DNA of 64,000 nucleotides from NCBI GenBank assembly GCA_963780345.1, contig CAWABU010000002.1, positions 682,001-746,000 of the forward strand, given 5' to 3'. The notes under the pieces are model-generated. The model searched no databases. It saw only the letters and a list, made by a program, of their open reading frames with translations, and was not told the origin of the DNA. Below are positions 18,631 through 26,789 of the stretch, in pieces. The translations under genes and the position numbers were made by a program. Source of the stretch: PALSA-693 sp963780345 (GTDB lineage: Bacteria > Actinomycetota > Acidimicrobiia > Acidimicrobiales > Palsa-688). Positions within the stretch are counted from its first letter, which is position 1. Every line of letters begins with the position of its first letter.

Positions 18631-20337
18631 ATGACGGATCGAGTGACCGCCACGGGCTCCGAGGGCTCCGGGGCGGGAGACTCGACCGCCCCGGAGCAAG
18701 GACCCAACCGCCAGCTGCAGGCGCCGGCCTCGGCCGTCCTCGACTCGGCCCACCTGGGCGATATCGAGGGCGCCTTCGGGCGGATTCAGGTCGGCGAGGT
18801 CGGGGAGCGCCACACCTGGAAGCAGCGCCTCGTCACCCTGGCCGCCATCGTGGGCCCGGGCATCATCGTCATGGTCGGCGACAACGACGCGGGCGGCGTC
18901 TCCACCTACGCTCAGGCCGGCCAGAACTACCACACCACGCTGCTGTGGACCCTCCTGTTGCTGATCCCGGTGCTGATCGTCAACCAGGAGATGGTGGTCC
19001 GGTTGGGGGCGGTCACCGGCGTGGGCCATGCCCGCCTCATCAACGAGCGATTCGGCCGCGGGTGGGGCTGGTTCAGCGTCGGGGACCTTTTTCTCCTCAA
19101 CTTCCTGACCATCGTCACCGAGTTCATCGGGATTTCGCTGGCCGGTGCCTACGCCGGCGTTTCCGAGTACATCTCGGTACCGATCGCGGCGGTGGCCCTG
19201 GTGGCGATCATGGCGACCGGGAGCTTCCAAAAATGGGAGCGGGCCATGTTCGCCTTCATCGCCATCAGCCTGGTGCAGATCCCGATGTTCTTCCTGTCGG
19301 AGCCCCACTGGGGCACCATCGCCAAGAACTTCGTGGTGCCGAGCATCTACGGCGGTCCGACCTCGGCCGCGGTGCTGCTCATCATCGCCATCGTCGGCAC
19401 CACGGTGGCGCCCTGGCAGCTGTTCTTTCAGCAGTCCAACATCGTCGACAAGCGCATCACGCCCCGCTTCATCAGTTACGAGCGAGCCGACACGGTTCTC
19501 GGGTCCCTGGTGGTGGTGGGCGGAGCGGCCGCCATCATGGTCACGGCCAACTTCGGGGCCTCCGGGACCCACTACTTCGGCCACTTCACCGACGCCCTCG
19601 GCGTCGCCAACATGTTGAAGGCCAAGAGCACCACCCTCGGGGCCTTGTTCGCCATCCTCCTCTTCGATGCCAGCATCATCGGAGCTTCCGCGGTCACCCT
19701 CTCGACCAGCTACGCCTTCGGCGACGTGTTCGGAATCCGCCATTCGCTGCACCGGGGCTTCAAGGACGCCAAGCAGTTCTACCTGAGCTACATGGGCATG
19801 GTGGCCGCCTCCGCCGCCATCGTGCTCATCCCCGGCGCCCCGCTCGGCCTGATCACCACCAGCGTCCAGGCCCTGGCCGGGCTGTTGCTGCCGTCGGCCA
19901 GCGTGTTCCTCCTGCTGCTGTGCAACGATCCCGAGGTCCTCGGCCCCTGGGTCAACCCGAAGTGGCTGAACGGGGTGGCGGCCGTCATCGTGGGCGTCCT
20001 GCTGGTGCTGTCCGGCACGCTGATGGCCACCACCCTGTTCCCCCACGTCGACGTGGGGAAGGTCTTCGTGGGGTTGGCGGTGATCCTCGCCGCCGGCGGC
20101 CTGATCGTGCTGGTCGCCCTCCGAGTGCTGGCCTGGCGCGGTGGGGCTCCGGCCGGCCCGCCGCCGCGGCCTCTCGGCCGGGCCGAGAAGATGACGTGGC
20201 GGATGCCCCCGTTGACCCTGCTCAAGCCGGTCAAGTGGTCACCCGGACTGCGGGTCGGGATCCTGGCCCTGCGCTTTTACCTGGTGCTGAGCGCCGTCCT
20301 GCTGCTGGTCAAGGCGATCCAGCTGGGTGGCGCGTGA
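18631..20337 (+). CDS. NRAMP-family divalent metal transporter, divergent (possible Mg2+ type)
   Basis: 568-residue membrane protein with about 11 segments and a 75-residue hydrophilic N-terminus. The TM1 metal motif reads GDNDAGG instead of DPGN. TM6 reads GTTVAPWQLF, lacking the methionine and histidine of the classical M-P-H motif. Loss of that methionine is a feature of the NRAMP-related magnesium transporters described in Clostridium and Eggerthella. It lies directly behind an MgtE-N/CBS gene. Together these suggest uptake of magnesium rather than manganese or iron, which is inference. The C-terminus has a basic cytoplasmic loop before the last segment. Confidence 0.85.
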   Translation: MTDRVTATGSEGSGAGDSTAPEQGPNRQLQAPASAVLDSAHLGDIEGAFGRIQVGEVGERHTWKQRLVTLAAIVGPGIIVMVGDNDAGGVSTYAQAGQNYHTTLLWTLLLLIPVLIVNQEMVVRLGAVTGVGHARLINERFGRGWGWFSVGDLFLLNFLTIVTEFIGISLAGAYAGVSEYISVPIAAVALVAIMATGSFQKWERAMFAFIAISLVQIPMFFLSEPHWGTIAKNFVVPSIYGGPTSAAVLLIIAIVGTTVAPWQLFFQQSNIVDKRITPRFISYERADTVLGSLVVVGGAAAIMVTANFGASGTHYFGHFTDALGVANMLKAKSTTLGALFAILLFDASIIGASAVTLSTSYAFGDVFGIRHSLHRGFKDAKQFYLSYMGMVAASAAIVLIPGAPLGLITTSVQALAGLLLPSASVFLLLLCNDPEVLGPWVNPKWLNGVAAVIVGVLLVLSGTLMATTLFPHVDVGKVFVGLAVILAAGGLIVLVALRVLAWRGGAPAGPPPRPLGRAEKMTWRMPPLTLLKPVKWSPGLRVGILALRFYLVLSAVLLLVKAIQLGGA

Positions 20338-20352
20338 CGCGGTCGATGCGAC

Positions 20353-21609
20353 TCAGCCGGCGTCGAGGCGATCGTTGAGGAAGTCGTCGTAGGCCTGGAG
20401 GTCGAGGAGGCCGTGCCCGGAGTAGCCGAAGAGGATGACCCGGGGCACGCCTTCCTCCTTGGCCCGTAGAGCCTCATCGATGGTGGCCCGTATGGCGTGG
20501 CCGGTCTCGGGGGCGGCGATCGTCCCCTGGGTCCGGGCGAACTGGATCGCGGCCTCGAACACCTTGCTCTGCGGGTAGGCGACGGCCCGCACCCGCTGGT
20601 TCTTGACCAGGTTGCAGATGATCGGAGCGTCGCCGTGATAGCGGAGGCCGCCGGCGTGGATCGGCGGGGGGACGAAGTCGTGCCCGAGGGTGTACATGGC
20701 CAGGAGAGGGGTCAGGCCAGCCGTGTCCCCGAAGTCGTAGTCGAAGCGGCCCTCGGTGAGGGTCGGACAGGCGGTCGGCTCGACGGCCAGCAGGTCCACG
20801 TCCGAATCCGGCACAAAGGGCAGTGCCAGGCCGCCGAAGTTGGAGCCACCCCCGCAGCACCCGATCACGATGTCGGGCCGCTCCTCGCCGGCCTCGGCCA
20901 GCTGCTCCTTGGCCTCGAGGCCGATCACCGTCTGGTGGAGCAGGACGTGGTTGAGGACCGAACCGAGTGAGTAGTGGGTGTCCTCCCGCCCAGCCGCGTC
21001 ACGAACGGCGTCGCTGATGGCCGTCCCGAGCGATCCCGGATGGTCCGGATCGTCGACCGGAGAGGGCACCACCGAGCCCCCCCAGGTCTCGATCATCACC
21101 CGGCGGTACGGCTTTTGCTGGTAGGACGCCCGCACCATATAGACCTTGCACTCGAGGTCGAACAGGCTGGCGGCGAAGGCCAGGGCGCTCCCCCACTGGC
21201 CCGCCCCGGTCTCGGTACTCAGCCGGCGGGTCCCCTCCTGGGCGTTGTAGAACGCCTGCGCCACTGCGGTATTGGGCTTGTGGGAGCCGGCGGGCGACAC
21301 CGACTCGTCCTTGTAGTAGATGCGGGCCGGCGTGCCCAGGGCCTCCTCCAGACGCCGGGCTCGGACCAGCGGAGTCGGGCGCCACAGTCGCAGGATGTCG
21401 AGCACCGGCCCGGGAATATCGATCCACGGGTCGGTCGAGACCTCCTGCCCGATGAGCGCCATCGGGAACAGCGGGGCCAGATCCTGAGGTCCTACCGGCT
21501 GCCTGGTGGCCGGGTGGAGGGGCGGGGCCAGCGGTTCGGCCAGGTGGGGCGCCACGTTGAACCACGCGGCCGGGATCCGATCGTCTGGCCGCGTCCAGCG
21601 CCCTGTCAT
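20353..21609 (-). CDS. trpB: Tryptophan synthase beta chain-like PLP enzyme (TrpB2 type)
   Basis: 418-residue fold-type II PLP enzyme. The PLP lysine is K111 in AGSHKPNT, followed by STETGAGQWGSALA and the phosphate-binding GCCGGGSNFGG near 245. The long N-terminus and the DESVSPAGSHKPNT form are those of TrpB2, which makes tryptophan from indole and serine without needing a TrpA partner; no trpA lies nearby. The ATG at 21609 has GAGAGGGAGG about 6 bases upstream, which fixes the start although the frame is open far beyond it. Confidence 0.93.
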   Translation of the reverse strand: MTGRWTRPDDRIPAAWFNVAPHLAEPLAPPLHPATRQPVGPQDLAPLFPMALIGQEVSTDPWIDIPGPVLDILRLWRPTPLVRARRLEEALGTPARIYYKDESVSPAGSHKPNTAVAQAFYNAQEGTRRLSTETGAGQWGSALAFAASLFDLECKVYMVRASYQQKPYRRVMIETWGGSVVPSPVDDPDHPGSLGTAISDAVRDAAGREDTHYSLGSVLNHVLLHQTVIGLEAKEQLAEAGEERPDIVIGCCGGGSNFGGLALPFVPDSDVDLLAVEPTACPTLTEGRFDYDFGDTAGLTPLLAMYTLGHDFVPPPIHAGGLRYHGDAPIICNLVKNQRVRAVAYPQSKVFEAAIQFARTQGTIAAPETGHAIRATIDEALRAKEEGVPRVILFGYSGHGLLDLQAYDDFLNDRLDAG

Positions 21610-21712
21610 GTGGTGCCTCCCTCTCCCGGGGAACCGGGCGCCGGGGCGCGTCCGGCCTCGGTCCACGCTACTTGCCCCTCGTCCGCCGGTCCGCCGGGGG
21701 GCCGCGGGATCC

Positions 21713-22125
21713 CTTCGACGGGCCTCGCACCGGCTCGCAGAGGAAAGCCTGACGCCGAGGGCGGGGCGACCGCCGGCGGGCGCGGGTGGACCCTTCGCCC
21801 TCCGCTCCGGCCGCGCCGGCACCAGGGGGGCGGGTTCGTTCGACCGGCCTCGCACCGGGTCGCAGCGAGAGCCCGACGCCGAGGCGGAGCGGGCGCACCG
21901 GCCGGCGCCCTTGAGGGCCGATCGCAGCCCCTGGCCCCAGCCAAAGGGGCGCCGCCCCGCTGCGACAACGTGCGACACCGATCGAACAGGCGGCGCCAGG
22001 AAGAAGCCGGCCGGCGCCGGAGGGCCGGGCGGCTGGCACCGGCCGGCAGCTGGAGGTGTCGATCGCACCCACCGACCGCCGCCAAAGAGCGCCGCCCCTG
22101 CGACAGCAAGCGACACGGGTCGAAC
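21713..22125. repeat. Spacer with four copies of a 28-bp repeat in opposing orientation
   Basis: The 567-base spacer between trpB2 and the 143-aa gene (21610-22176) has no credible gene. It holds four imperfect 28-base copies of CTGCGA-N4-GTGCGA-NN-CCGRTCGAA: on the minus strand at 21713-21740 and 21838-21865, on the plus strand at 21961-21988 and 22098-22125. The two plus copies also share the preceding GCCAAAG-N-GCGCCGCCCC block; the two minus copies share GGCGTCRGGCT upstream in their own orientation. Long GC stems could form between opposed copies. Function unknown. Confidence 0.75.
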
Positions 22126-22176
22126 GGGCGGCCACGGGCCGCAGCCGGCCCGGCACCCGCGGAGCCGAAAAGGGCC

Positions 22177-22608
22177 TCAGGCGCCGGTCCGCTGCAGCCC
22201 CACGCCGGCCACCCGGGAGTAACCCGCGGGCACGCACTCCTCCATGGCTTGCCTGACGCGGCCGACATTGGCCGTGATCGCCGGGACATCGACGGCAGGA
22301 AGAATCCCGGCGTATCCGGCGGCGGTAAGCAGGCCGCCCAGGTCATCCCGGAGCTCCGCCACGATCCAGCTGAGCGGTTCACCCTTCTCGTCCCGATCGA
22401 AGAGAATGGCCGGGCCGGCCCCCGGGAGGTGGTAGTGGGGTCCCTCGACGAAGTCGTCGAAGCGCAGCAGCTCGGTCCGCTCGCCGCCGACCTCGGCGAA
22501 TACCCGCAGGGTGGCGCCCTGGGGCGCCCGGAACGTCGCCTCGAAGCGCAAGCCGCCGCAGTCGAAGGCGCTGACGCCCGGGCCCGGCTCGGTCGTCTGA
22601 TCACTCAT
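22177..22608 (-). CDS. Conserved hypothetical protein, 143 aa
   Basis: 143-residue soluble protein that I cannot assign. It begins with a short acidic leader, then strands such as GLRFEATFRAPQGATLRVFAEV and ELLRFDDFVEGPHYHLPG, and ends in a helix (VPAITANVGRVRQAMEECVPAGYS). The ATG at 22608 is supported by AGGGAGGG about 7 bases upstream; the longer frame reaching 23148 is antisense to ppk2 and is rejected. It lies just downstream of the polyphosphate kinase gene on the same strand (79-base gap) and could be co-transcribed. Confidence 0.65.
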   Translation of the reverse strand: MSDQTTEPGPGVSAFDCGGLRFEATFRAPQGATLRVFAEVGGERTELLRFDDFVEGPHYHLPGAGPAILFDRDEKGEPLSWIVAELRDDLGGLLTAAGYAGILPAVDVPAITANVGRVRQAMEECVPAGYSRVAGVGLQRTGA

Positions 22609-22687
22609 GGCTGTCCCTCCCTGCCCTGGTGTTGGAGCCGAGGCTACTCCGGGGGCCTCGACCACATGAGTCTGGACTGCAGGTCCG

Positions 22688-23653
22688 TCAGTGCCGGACC
22701 ACGTGCAAATCCTCCCGCCGGCGGGCCCCCGGCGCCTCGCCGTGCTCGTAGACGTCGGAGGCCGGCCCCACGACCAGCGGATCGGGGGTCGCCACGACGC
22801 TGTTGTCGCGGCGGCCATAGTCAAACTGCTCGAGCACGTAGCGCATGGCATTGATGCGGGCCCGTTTCTTGTCGTTGCTCTTGACCACGGTCCACGGGGC
22901 GAATTCGGTGTCGGTCTGGGCGAACATGGCCTCCTTGGCCGAGGTGTAATCGTCCCACCGATCCAGCGAGGCCAGGTCTGTCGGTGAGAGCTTCCATTGC
23001 CGGAGCGTGTCGATACGACGAATGAGAAAACGGGTCCGTTGCTCGGCTCGCGACACCGAGAACCACAGCTTGATGAGCGCGATCCCGTCGCCGACAAGGA
23101 GGCGTTCGAACTCTGGTGCCTGATCGATGAAGGTGTCGTACTCGGCATCGGTGCAAAACCCCATCACCCGCTCGACGCCGGCCCGGTTGTACCAGGACCG
23201 ATCGAAGAGCACGATCTCGCCCACGGTGGGCAGGTGCATGATGTAGCGCTGGAAGTACCACTCGCCTCGCTCCCGCTCGCTCGGTTTTTCCAGGGCGATC
23301 ACCTGCGCCCCCCGGGGATTGAGGTGCTCGACGAAGCGCTTGATCGTCCCTCCCTTGCCGGCGGCGTCCCGACCTTCAAAGAGGATGACGACCCGCTGAC
23401 CGGTGTCTTTTACCCAGTTCTGCAGCTTGAGCAACTCGATCTGCAGGAGCCGCTTGATGACCTCGTACTCGGGGCGAGGCATGCGTTCCGGATAGGGATA
23501 ACCCTCGCGCCAGGTGTCGACCAGCCGCCCGTCCTTCCACCGCAGGACCGGCTCGTCGTCATCGTCGCTCTCATCCAGCTCGAGCTCGTCGAGGTGCTGC
23601 GAGAGGTCGAGGTCCACATCGAAGATCGGGGAGTAGTCGTTGTCCGTCGTCAT
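22688..23653 (-). CDS. ppk2: Polyphosphate kinase 2
   Basis: 321-residue PPK2-family kinase that transfers phosphate between polyphosphate and nucleotides. Walker A is EGRDAAGKGG (93-102), the lid/Walker B region is LFDRSWYNRAGVERVMGFC (D151), and the family motif GEWYFQRYIMHLP precedes it. A very acidic N-terminal extension of about 35 residues is unusual but seen in actinobacterial members. It diverges from corA across only 47 bases. Phosphate genes (pit) lie 1.3 kb away, a loose functional grouping. Confidence 0.94.
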   Translation of the reverse strand: MTTDNDYSPIFDVDLDLSQHLDELELDESDDDDEPVLRWKDGRLVDTWREGYPYPERMPRPEYEVIKRLLQIELLKLQNWVKDTGQRVVILFEGRDAAGKGGTIKRFVEHLNPRGAQVIALEKPSERERGEWYFQRYIMHLPTVGEIVLFDRSWYNRAGVERVMGFCTDAEYDTFIDQAPEFERLLVGDGIALIKLWFSVSRAEQRTRFLIRRIDTLRQWKLSPTDLASLDRWDDYTSAKEAMFAQTDTEFAPWTVVKSNDKKRARINAMRYVLEQFDYGRRDNSVVATPDPLVVGPASDVYEHGEAPGARRREDLHVVRH

Positions 23654-23700
23654 CGTGGCGGAGGCTAGCTTCGAGTGTCACTCTTGGGAGTCGAGGGATC

Positions 23701-24762
23701 ATGAATTCCAGGCAGCACCCGACCGGGACGACCGACGCACCTGCCGAGAACGGAGGCCCGCCGGCGGACCGGCCTCGCAAAGGCACCGTCCGCACCCGGC
23801 TGTACCGCGACGGGAAGCTGGTCAAGGAGAACTTCCCTCCCCACCAGATCTCCGACGAACTCGAACAGCGGCACGGGTGCACTATCTGGCTCGACCTGTG
23901 CGAGCCGAACGCCGAGCAGCTGGCCATCATCGGTGAGGAATTCGGGCTCCACCATCTGGCCATCGAAGACGCCCTGGAGCCGACCCAGCGCACCAAGATC
24001 GACCGCTACGACACCCACCTCTTCATGGCGGCCCACTCGGCCGACCTGGATACGGAGACCGGCGCCCTGGCCATCCGGGAGGTCTCGGCTTTCATCACCC
24101 ATCATGCGCTCATCACCGTGCGCAAGGACGCCGGGTTTGACATCGGGCCGGTGGTGAACCGCTGGGACACGTCGACCGATCTGGCCCAGTACGGGGTCTC
24201 CTTCCTGCTCTACGGTCTGCTGGACTACCTCGTCGACGGCCATTTCCGGGCCGTCGAGGCTCTCGACCAGGCGGTCGAGGAAACCGAGGACGGCCTCTTC
24301 GACGCCCGACGGGAGGCCATCGAGACGGTGCAGCGCCGCTCCTTCCAGCTGCGCAAGAGCCTGGTCCTCCTGCGGCGCATCACCCTGCCGACGCGGGAGG
24401 TGGTCAACACCCTGCTCCGCCACGATCTCGACATCGTCAAGGAGCCCATGGCCCCCTACTTCCGGGATGTCTACGACCACGTCATCCGGGCCTCGGAATG
24501 GACCGAGTCCCTTCGCGATCTGGTCACCACCATGGTGGAGACCAACCTGACCGAGCAGGGCAACCGGATGAACATGATCATGAAAAAGGTCACCAGCTGG
24601 GCGGCCATCATCGCGGTCCCGACCGCCATTACCGGGTGGTATGGCCAGAATGTCCCCTATCCCGGCTTCGGCAAGACCGTCGGATTGATCAGCACCAGCG
24701 TTCTCATCGTGGTGTTCGCGGTGGGGCTCTACGTCCTGTTTCGGCGAAAAGACTGGCTCTGA
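23701..24762 (+). CDS. corA: CorA-family magnesium/divalent cation transporter
   Basis: 353-residue CorA-type channel: a long cytoplasmic N-terminal domain with the family's helical stretch (QRRSFQLRKSLVLLRRITLPTREVVN) and two C-terminal membrane helices. The pore signature before the last loop reads YGQN (residues 314-317), where the classical motif is YGMN. GQNVPYPG is a form I know from actinobacterial CorA proteins, so the channel is probably functional. The C-terminus is basic (FRRKDWL), as expected. Confidence 0.92.
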   Translation: MNSRQHPTGTTDAPAENGGPPADRPRKGTVRTRLYRDGKLVKENFPPHQISDELEQRHGCTIWLDLCEPNAEQLAIIGEEFGLHHLAIEDALEPTQRTKIDRYDTHLFMAAHSADLDTETGALAIREVSAFITHHALITVRKDAGFDIGPVVNRWDTSTDLAQYGVSFLLYGLLDYLVDGHFRAVEALDQAVEETEDGLFDARREAIETVQRRSFQLRKSLVLLRRITLPTREVVNTLLRHDLDIVKEPMAPYFRDVYDHVIRASEWTESLRDLVTTMVETNLTEQGNRMNMIMKKVTSWAAIIAVPTAITGWYGQNVPYPGFGKTVGLISTSVLIVVFAVGLYVLFRRKDWL

Positions 24763-24871
24763 GACGCGGGACGTCGCTCCGCTCTCTCGGCTCTCTCCGC
24801 CTTCTCCGCGCCACCGACGGCGCGATTTAGCAGCTCGAAGGCCAGCGAAGGGTTAGGACCGGCGACATCCA

Positions 24872-24899
24872 GGTGAACGCGGATGAACCTCCGATGAAC
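24872..24899. promoter_or_regulatory. PHO-box-like direct repeats upstream of pit
   Basis: Three TGAAC units at 24874, 24884 and 24895, spaced 10-11 bases apart. On the other strand they read GTTCATCGGAG, GTTCATCCGC, GTTCACC. Actinobacterial PhoP binds 11-base direct repeats of the form GTTCACC. The site lies about 75 bases before the phosphate transporter start. Regulation by PhoP is inferred; the phoR/phoP genes are not in the window. Confidence 0.5.
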
Positions 24900-24971
24900 A
24901 GCCACTGACTCGATCGGAAACATTTGGTTGAGGTCTTTGCCGTCTGGAAGAGGCCTGGTAAGACTCCCGCC

Positions 24972-26120
24972 GTGAACAACGACCTCACCCTGGCGCTGGT
25001 CGTGATCGTCGCTCTGGCCTTCGATTTCACCAATGGTTTCCACGACACCGGGAACGCCATGGCGACCTCGATCGCGACCGGCGCCCTTCCTCCCCGCATC
25101 GCGGTTCTGCTGTCGGGGGCGCTCAACCTGGTCGGTGCCTTCCTGTCTTTTAGCGTGGCGGCCACCATCGCCAGCGGGCTGGTGAGCACCGGGGCCATCA
25201 ACCTCACCGTGGTGCTGGCCGGACTGTGCGGCGGGATCACGTGGAACCTGTTGACGTGGTATTTCGGCATCCCTTCCAGTTCGTCGCACGCCCTCATCGG
25301 AGGGGTGGTCGGCTCGACCATCGCCGCGGCCGGCTCGCACGCGGTGAAGTGGCAGGGCCTGGTCTCCAAGGTCATCATCCCCGGAGTGCTCTCGCCGTTC
25401 ATCGCCCTCGGGATCGCGGCCATCGGCACCTGGGGGGTGTACCGGCTGACCAGGGGTGTGCCCAAGGGAACGCAAACGCACGGATTCCGGATCGGCCAGA
25501 TCGGCTCGGCGTCCATGGTGTCGCTGGCCCACGGTACCAACGACGCCCAGAAGACCATGGGCGTCATCACCCTGGCCCTCATCTCGGAAGGGGCCCTGAA
25601 GTCGGGGGCCAAGGCGCCCGATTGGGTGATCGTGTCCTGCGCCCTGGCCATCAGCCTGGGCACGTGGATCGGGGGCTGGCGGGTCATCCGGACCCTGGGC
25701 AAGGGCCTGACCGAGATCGAGTCCCCGCAAGGCATGGCGGCCGAGGCCTCGTCGGCGTCGGCCATCCTGCTGTCCAGCCACTTCGGCTACTCCCTCTCCA
25801 CCACCCAGGTGGCGACCGGGTCGATCCTGGGCTCCGGCGTCGGCCGGCGCACCGAGGTGCGCTGGAACGTGGCCGGCCGGATGGTCTCCGCCTGGATCGT
25901 CACCATGCCCTCGGCCGGGGCGGTCGGGGCCCTGGCCTACGCCATCGCCGCCGGCATCGGCGGGAATGCCGGCGGCATCGTGGTCTTCCTGGCCGTCATC
26001 GCCATCGGCACCACCTTCTATCTGCTGTCCCGGAAGACCAAGGTCACGCCCGACAACGTCAACGACGAGTGGACGGGACAGGTGGGGATCCCGCAGATAC
26101 CGGCGGCGGCCGCGGCATGA
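24972..26120 (+). CDS. pit: Low-affinity inorganic phosphate transporter, PiT family
   Basis: 382-residue membrane transporter with the two repeated PiT signatures, FDFTNGFHDTGNAMATSI near the N-terminus and SLAHGTNDAQKTMGVI in the middle. It takes up phosphate (often as a metal-phosphate complex) with protons. GTG at 24972 gives the usual PiT N-terminus; an in-frame TTG further upstream is less likely. The next gene overlaps its stop (ATGA). The order pit, small membrane protein, DUF3349 protein matches Rv0545c-Rv0543c of M. tuberculosis. Confidence 0.95.
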   Translation: MNNDLTLALVVIVALAFDFTNGFHDTGNAMATSIATGALPPRIAVLLSGALNLVGAFLSFSVAATIASGLVSTGAINLTVVLAGLCGGITWNLLTWYFGIPSSSSHALIGGVVGSTIAAAGSHAVKWQGLVSKVIIPGVLSPFIALGIAAIGTWGVYRLTRGVPKGTQTHGFRIGQIGSASMVSLAHGTNDAQKTMGVITLALISEGALKSGAKAPDWVIVSCALAISLGTWIGGWRVIRTLGKGLTEIESPQGMAAEASSASAILLSSHFGYSLSTTQVATGSILGSGVGRRTEVRWNVAGRMVSAWIVTMPSAGAVGALAYAIAAGIGGNAGGIVVFLAVIAIGTTFYLLSRKTKVTPDNVNDEWTGQVGIPQIPAAAAA

Positions 26121-26398
26121 ACGCACTCCTCGCCGCCTCGAACAGCTGGATCAACCTCAACGCCCTCTGGAAGATCTGTGTGATCGGCCTGATCTGCGGG
26201 GCCGGCCTGCCGGCCATCTTCGCCATCGGGCTGCGGTTCCTGAGTCTGCCGGCCGGTGGCGCCGGCGCCGTCCGCGCCGCCGAGGACGACGATCGGATCT
26301 ACTTCGGGAACGTGGTCGGTGCCATCGGCGCCGGGGTCTGCTTCGCCATCGTGCTGGCCGCCATCGGCCTGGGTATTTACTGGATCGTCAGCACCTAG
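26117..26398 (+). CDS. Small two-helix membrane protein of the pit operon
   Basis: 93-residue protein with two membrane segments (WKICVIGLICGAGLPAIFAI and VVGAIGAGVCFAIVLAAIGL) joined by an acidic loop. The ATG overlaps the pit stop as ATGA, so translation is coupled. It sits in the position of Rv0544c of M. tuberculosis and is probably a conserved accessory of the phosphate transporter. The function is not known. Confidence 0.8.
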   Translation: MNALLAASNSWINLNALWKICVIGLICGAGLPAIFAIGLRFLSLPAGGAGAVRAAEDDDRIYFGNVVGAIGAGVCFAIVLAAIGLGIYWIVST

Positions 26399-26413
26399 CG
26401 ATAAGGATCCGCC

Positions 26414-26722
26414 GTGGCCCGTCCCGCCGTCGTCCAGAAGGTTCTCGACTGGCTCCATGCCGGCTACCCGGAAGGAGTCCCGGAGAAGGACTACTACCCC
26501 CTGCTCGCCTTCCTGGCCCGGAGCCTCAAACCCGAGGAAGTGAGCGAGGTCGTGACCGGCCTCCAGGTCGACCAGCAGCCCGGCCGTCCGACGACGACCG
26601 CCGACGTCCAAGCGGCCATTGAGGTGGTGACCAAGTCACCCGCCCTCGTCCACGACGTCGAGCGGATCGAGGACCACCTCCGCGACCTGGGTTGGGAGCT
26701 CGAACCGGCCGCGGAACGCTGA
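26414..26722 (+). CDS. DUF3349-family protein
   Basis: 102-residue protein with the DUF3349 pattern WLHAGYPEGVPEKDYYPLLAFLARSLKPEEV followed by a helical second half. This family is known from mycobacteria (Rv0543c), where it also follows the pit gene. It is cytoplasmic, of unknown function. Start GTG at 26414, 15 bases after the small membrane protein; a GGATCCGCC sequence precedes it but no strong ribosome site. Confidence 0.85.
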   Translation: MARPAVVQKVLDWLHAGYPEGVPEKDYYPLLAFLARSLKPEEVSEVVTGLQVDQQPGRPTTTADVQAAIEVVTKSPALVHDVERIEDHLRDLGWELEPAAER

Positions 26723-26772
26723 ATGCGGAACACCGGGCGCGGAACACAGGGCGCGGAACCAGGGCGCGGAAC
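26711..26772. repeat. 14-bp tandem repeat, five copies, across a gene end
   Basis: GCGGAAC recurs at 26711, 26725, 26739, 26753 and 26766, a 14,14,14,13-base period with connecting sequence near ACACCGG. The array begins inside the last codons of the DUF3349 gene, includes its stop and ends before the convergent SDR gene. It looks like a slippage-prone minisatellite. Confidence 0.8.
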
Positions 26773-26789
26773 GCTGGGCCCGGCCATCG

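Noticed and set aside
17461..20046. 861-codon minus-strand frame opposite the MgtE-N/CBS and NRAMP genes
   Set aside because: His/Asp/Gly-rich translation antisense to genes with clear motifs.
20974..22854. 626-codon plus-strand frame over trpB2, the repeat spacer and the 143-aa gene
   Set aside because: Low-complexity Arg/Gly/Pro translation antisense to two well-supported genes; typical of GC-rich shadow frames.
23701..24762. YGQN in place of YGMN in CorA as a defect
   Set aside because: I know this form from many actinobacterial CorA proteins, so it is not a sign of inactivation.
24729..26126. 465-codon minus-strand frame opposite pit
   Set aside because: Shadow frame; pit signatures are unambiguous on the plus strand.
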